Assembly (NCBI GenBank): GCA_965240325.2
Contig: OZ251225.1
Location: 1,674,001-1,738,000, forward strand
Source of the DNA: Rebecca billardiae RCC1528
Taxonomy: Eukaryota > Haptophyta
Reading direction: 5' to 3'
DNA: 64,000 bases
Shown here: one piece after another, positions 50,662 through 61,058 of the stretch
Numbering within the stretch: position 1 is the stretch's first letter
Layout of the letters: the number at the start of each line of letters is the position of its first letter
The notes under the pieces: generated by a model
What the model was told of the DNA's origin: nothing
The model's database searches: none
Seen by the model: only the letters and a program-made list of their open reading frames with translations
Made by a program: the position numbers and the translations under genes

Positions 50662-52388
50662 TCAGCTGACTGCATCCCAATTCGACGCCATCTGCTGCTC
50701 ACTCAAGACCGTAGACGGCTTGGGCGCCCGCGTCTGCGGCGAGGCGCGCGGTGGCATGAGCTCGGGCGTGGCCGCGACTCCCCATCCGCGCGGATGCAAC
50801 TCCATCTGTGACGCACCCTGCGAGCTCTGGCCCTGCTGCACGTGCGCGCGCACCAGGGACAGCCGGGGTAGAGGGACCGGAGGGATGCAGGGCAGGGTGA
50901 GCGCTCAGCGCGGGCGGGTGAGCGCGCGCGCTGCAGCAGAACAACAGGCGTCGCAAGAGCAGCGACCGCGCGCACCGAGGCGCGCGGAGCGCTGCTGCTG
51001 CTCGCTGAGGGCGATGGGTGCTCTGCGAGCTTGGGCTGCGCCTCCGGCTTGCCGCCATCCGCCGCAGCGAGCCCGCTGCCCTCGCTCGCGCCGCCACCGA
51101 GGAGCGTATCCGCGTCCAGACCGAGCTCCGCTGGATTGACCTCGCGGCCGCGCGCATCCATCAGAACGCCGCCAACAACGAAGTAGCCTGCGGCCTCGGC
51201 GCGCCGCGCCGCCGCCGCCGCGCCGCCGCCGCCGCCCCGTATGCTGTGCTTGCTTACGTGCCTCGCGTCCGCTGCCTCAGGCTGCGCATGCTGAGCCCTC
51301 GCGCCGCCAGCGTCGGCAGCACCCCCTCCGCTCGCAGGAGGCGGGCTGCCCTTCCCGAGGACCTGGCGATAGAAATCGAGCTCCCCCGCCTCGGTCACAG
51401 CGACTGCGGTGAGGGCGTCCGGCGGCGCGGGCGCCGAATCGGCCGCCTGTGCGCTCGCCCCACGCCCCGCGTTGGGCGCGGCCGAGGCACCGGCGCCGTC
51501 TACGGCTGGCTTCGGCTTGATGCGTTGCCTCGGCATGTCAATGATCTTGACCACGCGCTGCTGCGGCTCAGCCGCATTCGCCGGCCTGCCCGCCGTCGCC
51601 GGGCGCTCGTCAGCCACGACTTCTGTCGGCTGTGCGCCGCGCTCTGGGGGCTCGTGCGCTGCGCCGTCAGCGTCGCCATCCTCCTGAGGTGCCATGCCGC
51701 GTCCAGCCAGCACCTGGTCGATACCACGCTCCCGGATCTGACTCCCGAGCAGCTCGGCGTAGAAGCCCAGCTCGTCCGCATCCGAGACGCCCGCCACGGG
51801 CGTCAGCTCGAGCGGCCGGGCGCCATCCGAGCCACGGCCCTCGAGCAGCTGCTCAGACAGCTTGGAGCGCCGCGGCTCGGCGGGCAGCAGGGATGCCGAG
51901 TGTGCACCGCCCCAGTCAGCAAGCAGTGAGATGTCATTGTCCACGCCGCCCGTGAGCGCCTCGGGCTCCACCTCCGTGCGCGCGCGCGCGAGCACCGGGA
52001 TGCGCACGCTGTACTTGTGCAGGTGCAGGACGATCTGATCGTCGAGCGGCGCGTCCGACGAGAGCGCATCGAGGGCGGGGGCGAACGCGAGGACGAAGGT
52101 GCGCACAGCGCCGGGCTCGATCTCGTACGCATGCGAGAGCCCGCGCTCCATCTGCACCGGGCTGCCATCGGGGCTGTCCTCAAGCAGCGAGAGCTGTGCC
52201 GAAGCCGGCGCGCGCAGCCGGAACGTCTCGGCGGCGTCACTGGCGTTCTTCACGAGCAGCCGACGGGTGAGCGGCGCAGCATGTTCGTCGTCCTCCGACG
52301 AGCTCGCGTGCGCTGCGTACCGCGAGAAGCAGACGTTCGCGGGGACCGGGTACACGATGCGATCTGTGAGTTGGAGCCGGGTCGACAT
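50662..52388 (-). CDS. MSP/ASH-domain-like protein, probably flagellar or centriolar, two exons
   Basis: Exon 1 is 52388-50976 and exon 2 is 50835-50662, giving 528 residues. The N-terminus is a beta-sandwich of the MSP/ASH type: RIVYPVPANVCFSRYAAH, TRRLLVKNASDAAETFRLRA, SHAYEIEPGAVRTFVLAFAP and LDDQIVLHLHKYSVRIPVLA, the pattern seen in many ciliary and centrosomal proteins. The rest is disordered and has two short related motifs, ADELGFYAELLGSQI and AGELDFYRQVLGKGS, plus a YFVVGGVLMDARGREV block. The intron (50975-50836) begins GTGCGC and ends CAG; exon 2 restores plausible sequence ending EQQMASNWDAVS. Flagellar function is inferred from the domain. Confidence 0.6.
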
Positions 52389-53093
52389 CCTGCCACAACG
52401 GTCCAGTGCAGGCGGCGGCGGGTTCTGGTTAATTTAGCGAAAAAATGGAGCGGAGCTGCGGAGGCCTGCGGCGGGGAATTTGAATTATTCAATACGGTGC
52501 ATTAGCAGGCATTATCTCCGGCGACTGCAGACAGTCAGTGTAGCTACTTAGAAAATGTTCGGCAGACTAAGCTAGCCTGTGACTCCACAGTCAGTCAGTC
52601 AGCAACCTGATCTGCTGACTCAGGCAGCTCCGACTCAGACTCAGCGAAGCCTCCTGAAGAGCTATCGTCGGCGGCCTGACTGCCTGCCCTGAGCACGTGA
52701 ATCAGTAATCACGGGCTCACGGAGCGGCTTGTTCGGCACCCGTTGGCGTTGCGCGGCGCAGCGCGGGGGGCCGCGTCGACCGCTGGGTGGGGCCAACAGT
52801 GGCCCGTGGCACCGCCCGTGCCCGTGGGCGGCTGCAGGGCTGCCGGTGCCACTCTCGTGCGTCACGCGGCCAGCGGCGGGAAGCCGCGGAATGCGCGATC
52901 ACGCGATCATGTGCGAAGTTTGCCCACCGTCGCAAATCGAGGCCAGCTGCTCCCGCCCAGGATACGTCCCTGGGATCACGCCAGAGGATGAAGTGATGAA
53001 GCGATGGAGGAGAAAAACCCAGCCGCGGCCGCGGCCGAGCGCCGCGAGGGCACGGCGCGCGGTCCCGGCCGTCGGAGCCCCGGAGCCGAGCTA
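52389..53093. other. Spacer between same-strand genes, no gene
   Basis: About 700 bp. It contains AT-richer sequence next to the upstream gene start and a GCGGCCGCGGCCGAGCGCC stretch near 53025. Long frames on both strands have no bias. Confidence 0.55.
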
Positions 53094-53807
53094 CTAGCGC
53101 TCGGGGCCGTGCCGGTCTCGCAGGACGCCCCGCGCGTACGTGACCGGCGAGAGGAACTGCTGGAACTGCGCGCCCATTGTCTGCTGCTCGCGGTGCTCCT
53201 CGTTGGCGGCTCGCAGGTCGGCGGCTGTGATGGTCAGCTCGTACAGGCTGCTGTCCGTGTCGAAGCGCCCCGTGATCATCAGCTGCGGCGGGATCTTGAA
53301 CCGCGTGTATATCCGCACAAAGTAATGGTACGTCAGGTACATCCAGCCTGCGAGCGAGAACGACATGAGCAATGCCGGCGGCCACAAGAACATGACCCAC
53401 GCGTAGAGAATGGTGGCGGCATAGAGCGCGATCAGGCCGAGCCCGAAGAAGAAGAACGTGAGCCTATACTCCTCCATCATCTCATCCACTGCCCTGTGCA
53501 TCGCGCCGTCTGGCCCGCGGAGCGCCAGGCCCGGGCCGAGCATCGAGCACAGCATCGAGTTGAGCACGGCGATGAGGTTGAGCCCCATGGCCGTCACCGT
53601 CATGCAGAGATAGGCCGTTTCGAGCGTCTGGTTCACCACGGGCAGGTCAACCATGATCAGCCCCGCGTACGCGAAGCCGGCGAGCCACGCCGCTTGCGCG
53701 CCAATCGACACGCAATTATCCGTGTAGAACATGAGCTCGCGCTCGCGGATGAGGAGCAGGTGGAGCTTGAGGTTCTGCTCCAGCGCACGCTTGTCCGCAT
53801 GCAGCAT
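53094..53807 (-). CDS. Orai-like membrane channel protein
   Basis: A 237-residue intronless protein with four hydrophobic segments: AQAAWLAGFAYAGLIMV, LCMTVTAMGLNLIAVLNSML, LTFFFFGLGLIALYAATILY and LLMSFSLAGWMYLTYHYFV. The first helix ends GLIMVDLP, with an acidic residue where Orai has its selectivity Glu (VEVQL), and the loop after helix 2 reads CSMLGPGLALRGPDGAMHRA followed by MEEYRLTF. This topology and the acidic helix-1 exit resemble Orai/CRAC calcium channels and their algal relatives. The cytosolic C-terminus has a short helix (LRAANEEHREQQTMG). The call is by topology and motifs only. Divergent from the ribokinase fusion gene, 214 bp apart. Confidence 0.55.
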   Translation of the reverse strand: MLHADKRALEQNLKLHLLLIRERELMFYTDNCVSIGAQAAWLAGFAYAGLIMVDLPVVNQTLETAYLCMTVTAMGLNLIAVLNSMLCSMLGPGLALRGPDGAMHRAVDEMMEEYRLTFFFFGLGLIALYAATILYAWVMFLWPPALLMSFSLAGWMYLTYHYFVRIYTRFKIPPQLMITGRFDTDSSLYELTITAADLRAANEEHREQQTMGAQFQQFLSPVTYARGVLRDRHGPER

Positions 53808-54021
53808 CGCGGCGGGTCGCGCCCCTTCCCTGGACCCAGGGAAGGGCGCGTGCAGAGAGCGGCGTGTTGGGCGCCTGCAAAAAGAGAGGCGCCCTCGCCC
53901 AGGCTCAAACGAGCCCGTTCGTCATCGAGCAGGCAGAAATTGGGCCCGGAGTCCCGGACCAGCGCGAAAAGCAGTGGTCCGGCCCACGCAAGGCCTCCCG
54001 GACCCGTCATCGATCGAGACG

Positions 54022-56335
54022 ATGCGGGGCATCATCGTCACCGCCTGCGCGCTGCTCATCATCGGCGGCGCACAGGGGCGCGACGGCGGCAGTGGCAACG
54101 CGCCCGGGACGCCCACGCCGACCCAGCCCATCCTCGTCGTCGGCTCGCTCAACGCTGACGTGATCATCGAGGTTGACCGCCTGCCGCGCTCCGGCGAGAC
54201 GCTGGTCTCGCGCGATCCGAACACGGGCCGCGTCGTGCCGGGCGGCAAGGGGTGCAACCAGGCGGTGGCGGCGGCCAGGCTGGGCGCGAGCGGCGCGCGT
54301 TTTGTCTGCCAGTTCGGTGACGACGCCCACGCCGCGATGCTCGAGCGAGCGCTCATCGACGCGGGCGTGGACTTGTCTGCGTGCCAGCGGTGCGAGGGCG
54401 TGCCCTCCGGACAGGGGTACGTGCTCCTCGAGCCGGACGGCACGGTGAGCTCTGTCGTCGTGGGCGGCTCGAACGCGGCGTGGCCGCCAATGGACCCCAG
54501 CGCGTGCGCCGAGCTCGTGCGCGGCGCGTCGTGCGTCCTCCTCCAGCGCGAGGTCCCGGAGCGCGTGAACGAGGCCTTGGCGAGCGCGGCGCGGGCCGCG
54601 GGCGTGCCCGTCGTGCAGGACGTGGGCGGCGAGGATCGGCCGCTCTCGGACGCGCACCTGACGAACTGCGACGTGCTCGCGCCCAACGAGTCCGAGCTGC
54701 AGCGTCTCTCCGGCGCGCCCGCGCGCACCCGCGACGAGGTGATTGCCGCCGCGCGCGCGCTGCAGGCGCGCGGCGCGCGCTGCGTGCTCGTCACCCTGGG
54801 AGCGGCGGGCTCGCTCCTGCTCACGGCGGCGGGCGAGGTGCTCGAGCAGCCCGCCGCGCCCGTACCCGGCGGCAAGGTCGTCGACGCCACTGGCGCCGGC
54901 GACTGCTACCGCGTCGCCTTCGCCACCGCCCTCGTCGAGGGCCGGCCGTGGCGCGAGTGCATGCAGTTTGGTGCCGCGGCGGGCGCGCTCGCGGTCTCGC
55001 GCCTCGGCGCCGTGCCGTCCATCCCGGCGCGGGCGGAGGTGGACGCGCTGCGCAAGAGCGCGTTCGGTGGCGCAGGCGCGCGGGGCGGCGCGCACGCGCC
55101 CGCGGACGCGCCCGCCGCCGCGCTGCGTGGCGGCAGCAGCGGCGCGGCCGCCGACGGCCCCTCGGCTGTGCAGGCAGCGCCCATTCTGGCCGAGTGCCCT
55201 CTGGAGTTCGGCTCGAGGCTCAACTCGATGAAGGACCGGCCGGAGCTGTGGTCGGGCGAGGGCGGCGTGCTGGGCTGGGTGGCGCGGCAGGGCACGGCGC
55301 GCGGCCTGGGCCTCGTCGACTTCAACTACCCGCAGCACCTCGACGGGCTCAGCCACGAGCAGGTGCGCGACGCGCTCTCAAAGGCCGGCCTCCGCGCCGG
55401 TGCCGTCTGCCTCCGCTTCCCAAAGTCGATGCAGCTCGGGGCGTACACGCACCCGGACAAGGCCGTGCGCGACCGCGCGATCCAGCTGACCATCGAGGCG
55501 GGCGAGTGGGCGCGCGCGCTCGGCGCGAAGGAGGTCGTCGTCTGGAGGTGAGCTGGCGCGCGCACCCCTTCCGCCACACCCAGCCCGCCGCCCGCTCGCG
55601 CGCGCTGCGCTTTGGTCGGGGCTGAGCGCGCGCCGCCCCCGACCTTTCGCGCGCGCTCCCGCGCGCGCCGCGACGCACAGCGCGTACGACGGGTACGACT
55701 ACTCGCTGCAGGTGGACCACACGGTGCTCTGGGACCGCGAGATCGACGCGTACCGCCGCGTGTGCGACGCGCTGCCAGACATCAAGGTCTCGCTCGAGTA
55801 CAAGCCGACCGATGAGAACACGCGCTTCTTCGCCGTGCCGAGCACCGGCGCGGCGCTGCTGCTCGCGCTGCAGGTGCAGCGGCCGAACATGGGGCTCACG
55901 CTGGACGTGGGGCACTGCCTCGCCGCGGGCGAGAACCCCGCGCAGTCCGTCGCGCTCGTCGGCCGCGCGGGCAAGCTCTTCGGCATCCAGCTCAACGACG
56001 GGTACACGCGGCTGGGCGCCGAGGACGGGCTCATGTTCGGCTCGGTGCACCCGCTGATGGCGCTCGAGCTGGTGTACTGGCTGCAGGAGGTGGGGTTCGA
56101 CGGGCACTGCTACTTCGACACGTTCCCGCGCAACGAGGACCCGGTGCGCGAGGCCGAGTACAACGTGCGCCGGTTCAAGCAGCTCTGGGCCAAGGCGCTC
56201 GCGCTGCGCAGCGCTGGGATCGCCGAGCGCATGCGCACCCACGACGCGCTCGGCGCGCTCGAGATGCTCGAGCGCATGGACGGCTCGGAGGCGCCCTCGG
56301 ACGGCTCCACGGGCGGGAGTGGCCCTGGCCGATAG
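54022..56335 (+). CDS. Ribokinase fused to a sugar isomerase-like TIM barrel, two exons
   Basis: A 726-residue bifunctional protein (exons 54022-55547 and 55681-56335). After a signal-like N-terminus (MRGIIVTACALLIIGGAQG), residues about 35-345 are a PfkB ribokinase: PILVVGSLNADVIIEVDRLP, VVPGGKGCNQAVAAARLG, DVGGEDRPLSD, DVLAPNESE and VDATGAGDCYRVAFATAL with the catalytic Asp of GAGD. A Gly/Ala linker follows, then an AP-endonuclease-2/xylose isomerase-like barrel: GSRLNSMKDRPELWSGEGG, EVVVWSAYDGYDY (across the intron), VSLEYKPTDE, GLTLDVGHCLAAGE and FGIQLNDGYTRLG. The Glu, Asp-x-Gly-His and Asn-Asp residues look like a metal site. The intron (55548-55680) is phase 2 and begins GTGAGC. Together the two activities would act in the same pentose or related sugar route. 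Confidence 0.85.
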
Positions 56336-56667
56336 GCTGCGCATGGCTGCCACGCGCCGCTCACGGAGGCGAAGTGCTGCTGCCGATCATGGGGCCGCGA
56401 TCAGCGCTGTGGCCTGTGCGGCAGCGTCACGCACCGTGCCGCGCTGGTCACCGTTGGTGGGCAGGCCGTTCGGCGCCCCGCGCGGCGGCCCGTGAGCCTG
56501 GGTCTGGCATGCAGCCGGCAGTGATGTCACTGTCACTGACATCGGCAATACTGTAATGATCAGTACTCACTGTCTGACCTGGACGAAAGGCGCGGACGCA
56601 TTCTATGTGTCTGTTGCACTCTGAGCGGTCTGAGCCTGACGCTTGTCCGATGCTGCCACGTCGTTAA

Positions 56668-56715
<48 letters not shown>

Positions 56716-57505
56716 TATAATGTCAGCTGTATTGCCGTTTTGGAAAGTGTGGTCAGGTGTATAGTTAGTTCGTCATATAAAAAATCTGCTGAGCCATAGA
56801 CTGTGACTGATTCCGTAGCTAATTACTAATTGTATCATTGTACGTCCGTGCCCCGGTCACTCCGGTGCCCGCCCCGGCAGGTGGCCGGTCACCGACACCG
56901 TGCCGGCACGGAGCACGGGGTATAATGATAATGACTAGCTTCGTTCAGTCATCAGTCCGTACTGCCGGACTGACCGCCTGCCGGTGACAACCCGAGACTG
57001 CTAGCTCCGCCACTCCTGAGTCCGATATGAATTACCGAATTCATTATCACTAGCGCTAGCTGCTTTGAATTATTATCAGTGCTCATGCACTGCTGTAACT
57101 GAGTACCGTCGGTCGAGTCTTCAGGCCTTTTAGCTCAATGCTACGCGGTAGTCCGTAGTGTTGTGTCACGGGCTGGTGCATGCTGATTAATGAAGCCGAG
57201 TTTGCTACTGCGCGATTAGTTAATATTTTATTGATGAATAAGTCTGCAGTGGCAGATGTCGTCCGAAGTCCTGGCCCTGCGGGCCTGCCCCTGCCCAGGC
57301 TGTGGCGGAACGGGTCGCGGACAGCCCGCAGACGAAGCCTGATGGGCCGGTCACCCGGCCGATGCCCCACCTCGAACCGGCCCCCGCCCCGGCCCAGCAG
57401 GGGGCCAGCCATCGCTCATAATCAGCCAATGAGATTCATCATGTTCGTCGTGCAGTTCATAGGCTTCGTAAGTCGGCTGTCTGTGCTGAGGACAGCTAGA
57501 CGCAT
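56336..57505. other. Convergent intergenic region with TA tract
   Basis: About 1.2 kb. A TA microsatellite is listed separately. No coding frame is supported. Confidence 0.6.
56669..56711. repeat. (TA)n microsatellite
   Basis: A TA tract with one TG interruption. Confidence 0.95.
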
Positions 57506-58252
57506 TCAGTCAGACTTGATGAAGCTCTTCACCAGCTCGGGGCGCACGTGCACGCGGTAGAAGTACACGCCGGCGGCAGCAGTCATGGCTGCGGTGCAGA
57601 GCGACCATGCGAGCGCCAGCGGCCACAGCCGCGTGGTGGTGCCACCGCCGTCCGCGCTGCTGTCGAGCGACGCAAACGCACCGTGCTTCATCCAGTGCAC
57701 CGCGCCATGCAGGTTGAGGATCGAGCCCTCGCGCAGGTACTGGAACTTGTCGCGCACGGGGTAGAGCGCGGCGGCAGATACGCGCCCGGCGTCACCGTGG
57801 AAGGCGGCGTTCATTCGGTTGGACACGTGCACGTGCTCCTTGTCGAGCACGCCCCAGAGCGTGAACGGTACGGGCAGGAATGCGCTCTGGCGTCCAGACG
57901 CAGACGACATGCCGACGCGGCACATCCAATGCGCCTCGAGCGCGACGAGCCGGCGGACAATCGCGTATAGCTGCGCGTCAACGAGCAGGCTGCAGCTGAA
58001 GAAGCCGTCCACGCCGTACACGAACGACAGAGGCGCGTCGCGCTCGACGCAGATGGGCGGCGGGCCCCACTCGCCCGAGGACACATTGCGACACTCGAAG
58101 GACAACTCGTCGCCAAAGGCGTACGGCGTGACCGAAGGGGCAGCTGGACGCTCCGTCGGCGCCGCGCCGCCGCCACACAGACACGCCGTCAACAGCCCGA
58201 CCAGAGCGAGGCCCCACCTTTGATTCCCACGTCGTCTTCGCGACGCAGCCAT
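57506..58252 (-). CDS. Type I membrane protein, unrecognised
   Basis: A 248-residue intronless protein with a basic start and signal peptide (WGLALVGLLTACLCGGGAAP), a lumenal domain containing conserved-looking Cys (FECRNVSS, PPICVERDA, FFSCSLLVD, HWMCRVGMS), the segment FQYLREGSILNLHGAVHWMK and one transmembrane helix near the C-terminus (LALAWSLCTAAMTAAAGVYF) followed by a short cytosolic end YRVHVRPELVKSF. An NVS site agrees with a secretory route. No family was recognised. Confidence 0.65.
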   Translation of the reverse strand: MAASRRRRGNQRWGLALVGLLTACLCGGGAAPTERPAAPSVTPYAFGDELSFECRNVSSGEWGPPPICVERDAPLSFVYGVDGFFSCSLLVDAQLYAIVRRLVALEAHWMCRVGMSSASGRQSAFLPVPFTLWGVLDKEHVHVSNRMNAAFHGDAGRVSAAALYPVRDKFQYLREGSILNLHGAVHWMKHGAFASLDSSADGGGTTTRLWPLALAWSLCTAAMTAAAGVYFYRVHVRPELVKSFIKSD

Positions 58253-58289
58253 CGCTCCGCGACGCTCGCCAGGAAGTCGTGGGCTTCAT

Positions 58290-58380
58290 CCGGTTGCCAC
58301 ATTAAGCCTTGACCACCTGCCACATTAAGGGCCCCGCGACCGGCTGCCACATTAAGGCGACCGGCTGCCACATTAAGGAT
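58290..58380 (+). repeat. Four copies of TGCCACATTAAG
   Basis: The 12-mer TGCCACATTAAG recurs four times about 20-25 bp apart, separated by GCGACCGGC-type spacers. The mirrored cluster is at 60530-60630. Confidence 0.9.
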
Positions 58381-59617
58381 CCGCGCCAACGCTCGCACGG
58401 CCACCGACACGCCACGCGCGGAGCGATGCGCCGATGGTCTTCGGCTCGGTCGCAAACGTCCTGAACCGCGCTGGCCTGGTCAGTCGCCCTTTGCTCGACG
58501 CAGTCGTGCACTGGCCGGCGGAGGCAGTGGCGCCGGGCGTCGGGAAGCACTTCGAGTTCCTCGGTGAGGCTGGCGAGCCCGCGCCCGACAAGAAGCAGCG
58601 TGGCGGCGCGCGCGCGCCGTGCTCGCGGTGAAGTACGTGCTGCTCGCGAAGGGAAAGCAGTTCAAGCAGGGACACCTCGAGCACTCGGTAGATGATCTCG
58701 CCGTGCTCGCCGCTGACGGCCAGCGTGCGAAGCGCGCTGCTGGCATACACGGCGTTGAGCAGGTCACCGTGCGAGAGTGCTCCGTCAGACCCGTGGCCAA
58801 GGCCCTTGTCGATCAGCTGCGCTGAAGGGCGCGCGCAAGAGTGCGTGATGGAGGTCACTTCCAGGCAGGCTCCATGTTGGCTGCAGCGCTGCGTCTGCGC
58901 AGCATGCCCCCGCACGCGCGTCTGCGGGCGCACGCCTGCGCTCATCTGCAACCTGCGCTCGAGCTCAGCCTTGAGCGCGCTCAGCGTGCCCTTCAGCAGC
59001 TCGAGCTGTTCCTCCTTGCGCCGCGCGTCCGCGTGCGCCGCGAGTAGGTGCTTGTTCAGCGGCTGCACCTGCACCGCCGCGTGCTCGACGCTTGCCTCGA
59101 CCACCTCAACACGCACGCGCTCGCCGACGCGCTCCAGGGACTGCTGCGTCAGCTCATGCGCACAGTGGAGCGCCAGAGCGACACCTCCGCGCCGTCCACA
59201 GCGCTTATCGCCGGGCTGAGCGCTATGGAGAGCTACACGTGTGCCGAGGGCTCGAGCCCGACGACGCGAACGCAGTTCACCTCGCTGTACGACGAACGCC
59301 ACCTCGAGCGCACGAGCGCATGCGTCTACAGCGGGAGCACCGACGGCCGCTCCGGCAGGCTCGCCGCCGACTTCCCCAGTAGTAACTAGCATATCAAAGC
59401 CGTCTTCGGTAGCGCGCGAGGCTGGCTACAATACGGTGATGCTACACAACATGGGTTGCGTCACGCGCAGCACCACATGAGCGGCCGGCAGCGGCGTACC
59501 ATCGGCTGAGCTGTTCCTGAGTCACTGTTCCTCTGCAGAGGAACGTGCACGCGCGCGTCGACGAGCACTTACGCGCTCCGCAGCCTTCGGCACCTTGACA
59601 TCATTGCGCGTGCGCAT
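58376..59617 (-). CDS. Putative coiled-coil protein, exon structure uncertain
   Basis: Between about 59160 and 58960 one minus-strand frame has very GC-rich third positions and encodes SLERVGERVRVEVVEASVEH and KEEQLELLKGTLSALKAELE, a good coiled coil. Further downstream the same frame gives DLLNAVYASSALRTLAVSG and IIYRVLEVSLLELLSLREQ. Upstream, an ATG at 59617 opens MRTRNDVKVPKAAER and is followed exactly by a GTAAGT donor (59572), so it may be the first exon, with a possible small second exon at 59533-59501. The connections were not resolved and part of the downstream plus strand also shows bias. It lies inside the segment flanked by TGCCACATTAAG clusters. Confidence 0.35.
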
Positions 59618-60530
59618 GACAGGCGCGGATGGTTGCGCACTTGCGTGTCCGTTAGCGGCGCGCACGATCCGCGAGCACCGTCCGCCGGGGCCTTGCCATT
59701 GTCGACCTTGGACGGCGCACGGCGCACGGCGGCGCGCTCGCAGATTCGGTCGGGTAGCCCTCGCTGGACATGTGCTGGCCTCTGTTGCTCCGCTGCTCAT
59801 CGGACCGGGTGCCAATCAGTGGCCCACAATTGACGACCCGTTCGCCTGCCCCGCATGCTCGCACACGGGATGACTCAGCCTGGAGCCACCCCGGTCGAGA
59901 TTTCGGGATGTCAAAGCAGTGGCCGAGCATGCGCTCAAGCGCTCTCGTCCGCATGGAGCGTGACCTCTACCGTTCTACCGTCTGAGCGTCTGCCGTCACA
60001 TGAGTCGGACAAGTCCCCAAAGCTGGGTGCAACCAGTCCATCGGGAGTAGCCGCCAGGCCTCCCGCCACCACCGCAGCCGCGCCGCCCAGGGTTGTGAGT
60101 CCTGGGATTACCCGGGGTGGTCAGGCTGGCGCGCACGCTCGCGGACGCTTGGAACCCGCGCTCCCGCGCTGCGTCGCGTGTCACCCCTCGATCGTCGCCC
60201 CACCGCCACCTCTTCCATCCCATCACCACCCCTTCCTCGACATCCTCGGCCTTCGCCGCAGCACCGACGCCCCCGCGCGCGGCCGCTGTGGCAGCGGGCG
60301 ATCCGCGTGCGCTGCGCCGCCGCGCCGCCGCGCCGCCCAGAGTTGTGCAGCGCGGCCTGTGAGTCCTGCGAGCTGCCCTGTGTGGTCAGGCTGGTACGCA
60401 CGCTCGCGAACGCTTCGAACACTCGCTGCATAGCGTGTCGCCCCTCGATCGCCGCCCCACCGCCGCGTTTTCCTCCACGCACGGCGGCCGTCGCCGCCGC
60501 ACGAGCGCCCCGCTCGCGGGCCGCGCGCCT
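59618..60530. other. GC-rich region with an imperfect tandem duplication
   Basis: No gene supported. Segments 60075-60220 and 60325-60475 are imperfect direct copies (CCGCGCCGCCCAGRGTTGTG... TGTCRCCCCTCGATCG). Frames on both strands are low-complexity. Confidence 0.55.
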
Positions 60531-60630
60531 TAATGTGGTGGCGGGATCCTTAAATGTGGCAGTGGTCAACCGTCTGCCACATTAAGGCTTAATGTGGTGG
60601 CGGGATTCGGCTTAATGTGGTAACCGGCTG
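60530..60630 (-). repeat. Mirrored cluster of TGCCACATTAAG-type units
   Basis: CTTAATGTGG (reverse complement of CCACATTAAG) occurs several times, one copy facing TGCCACATTAAGG to make a palindrome near 60575-60600. Opposite in orientation to the cluster at 58290-58380. Confidence 0.85.
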
Positions 60631-60884
60631 AAGTCGAAGTCGTGGCCAACCGACAGTGGATGATCGTCCGACCATTGTTGATTGTACACATACATACTAC
60701 TGCTGTACAATTGTTACACAAGCGAAGCTCGGAGTCTGTCGAGTCTTTACCCCCAGCATACGACGTTTTGTGGACGACGGTGGGGCGAGGACGACGGGCG
60801 CTGGCGCGCCGCGAGGCGGCCGCAGCCCTCATCCAGGCCTCGCAGGCGGACGGCTGAACGAATTTTTCCGGCGGCGCTACCATC

Positions 60885-60967
60885 GGCGACGGCTTCATGG
60901 GCGGTGACAGTTGGCGGGCGTCAATCTCGCCTGCCTGAGCTGTGTGCGTCTCTTATTCTTAGTAAAC
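60885..60967 (+). repeat. Dispersed repeat copy B
   Basis: 77 bases identical to 33137-33213, followed by a related GTAAACT end. Confidence 0.9.
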
Positions 60968-61058
60968 TAAAACTGTATTACATGCTGCTTGATTCAGCTG
61001 AATCATTGTTGATTTTCATCACTGGGCGGCACCTCAGAGTGCGGCGTCACAACATGGC

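Noticed and set aside
59048-59389. A plus-strand frame with good GC3 bias opposite the putative coiled-coil gene
   Set aside because: It has no recognised motif, and the minus coiled coil is stronger at 58960-59160; however, the bias in 59160-59390 is unexplained, so it was left unassigned rather than called.
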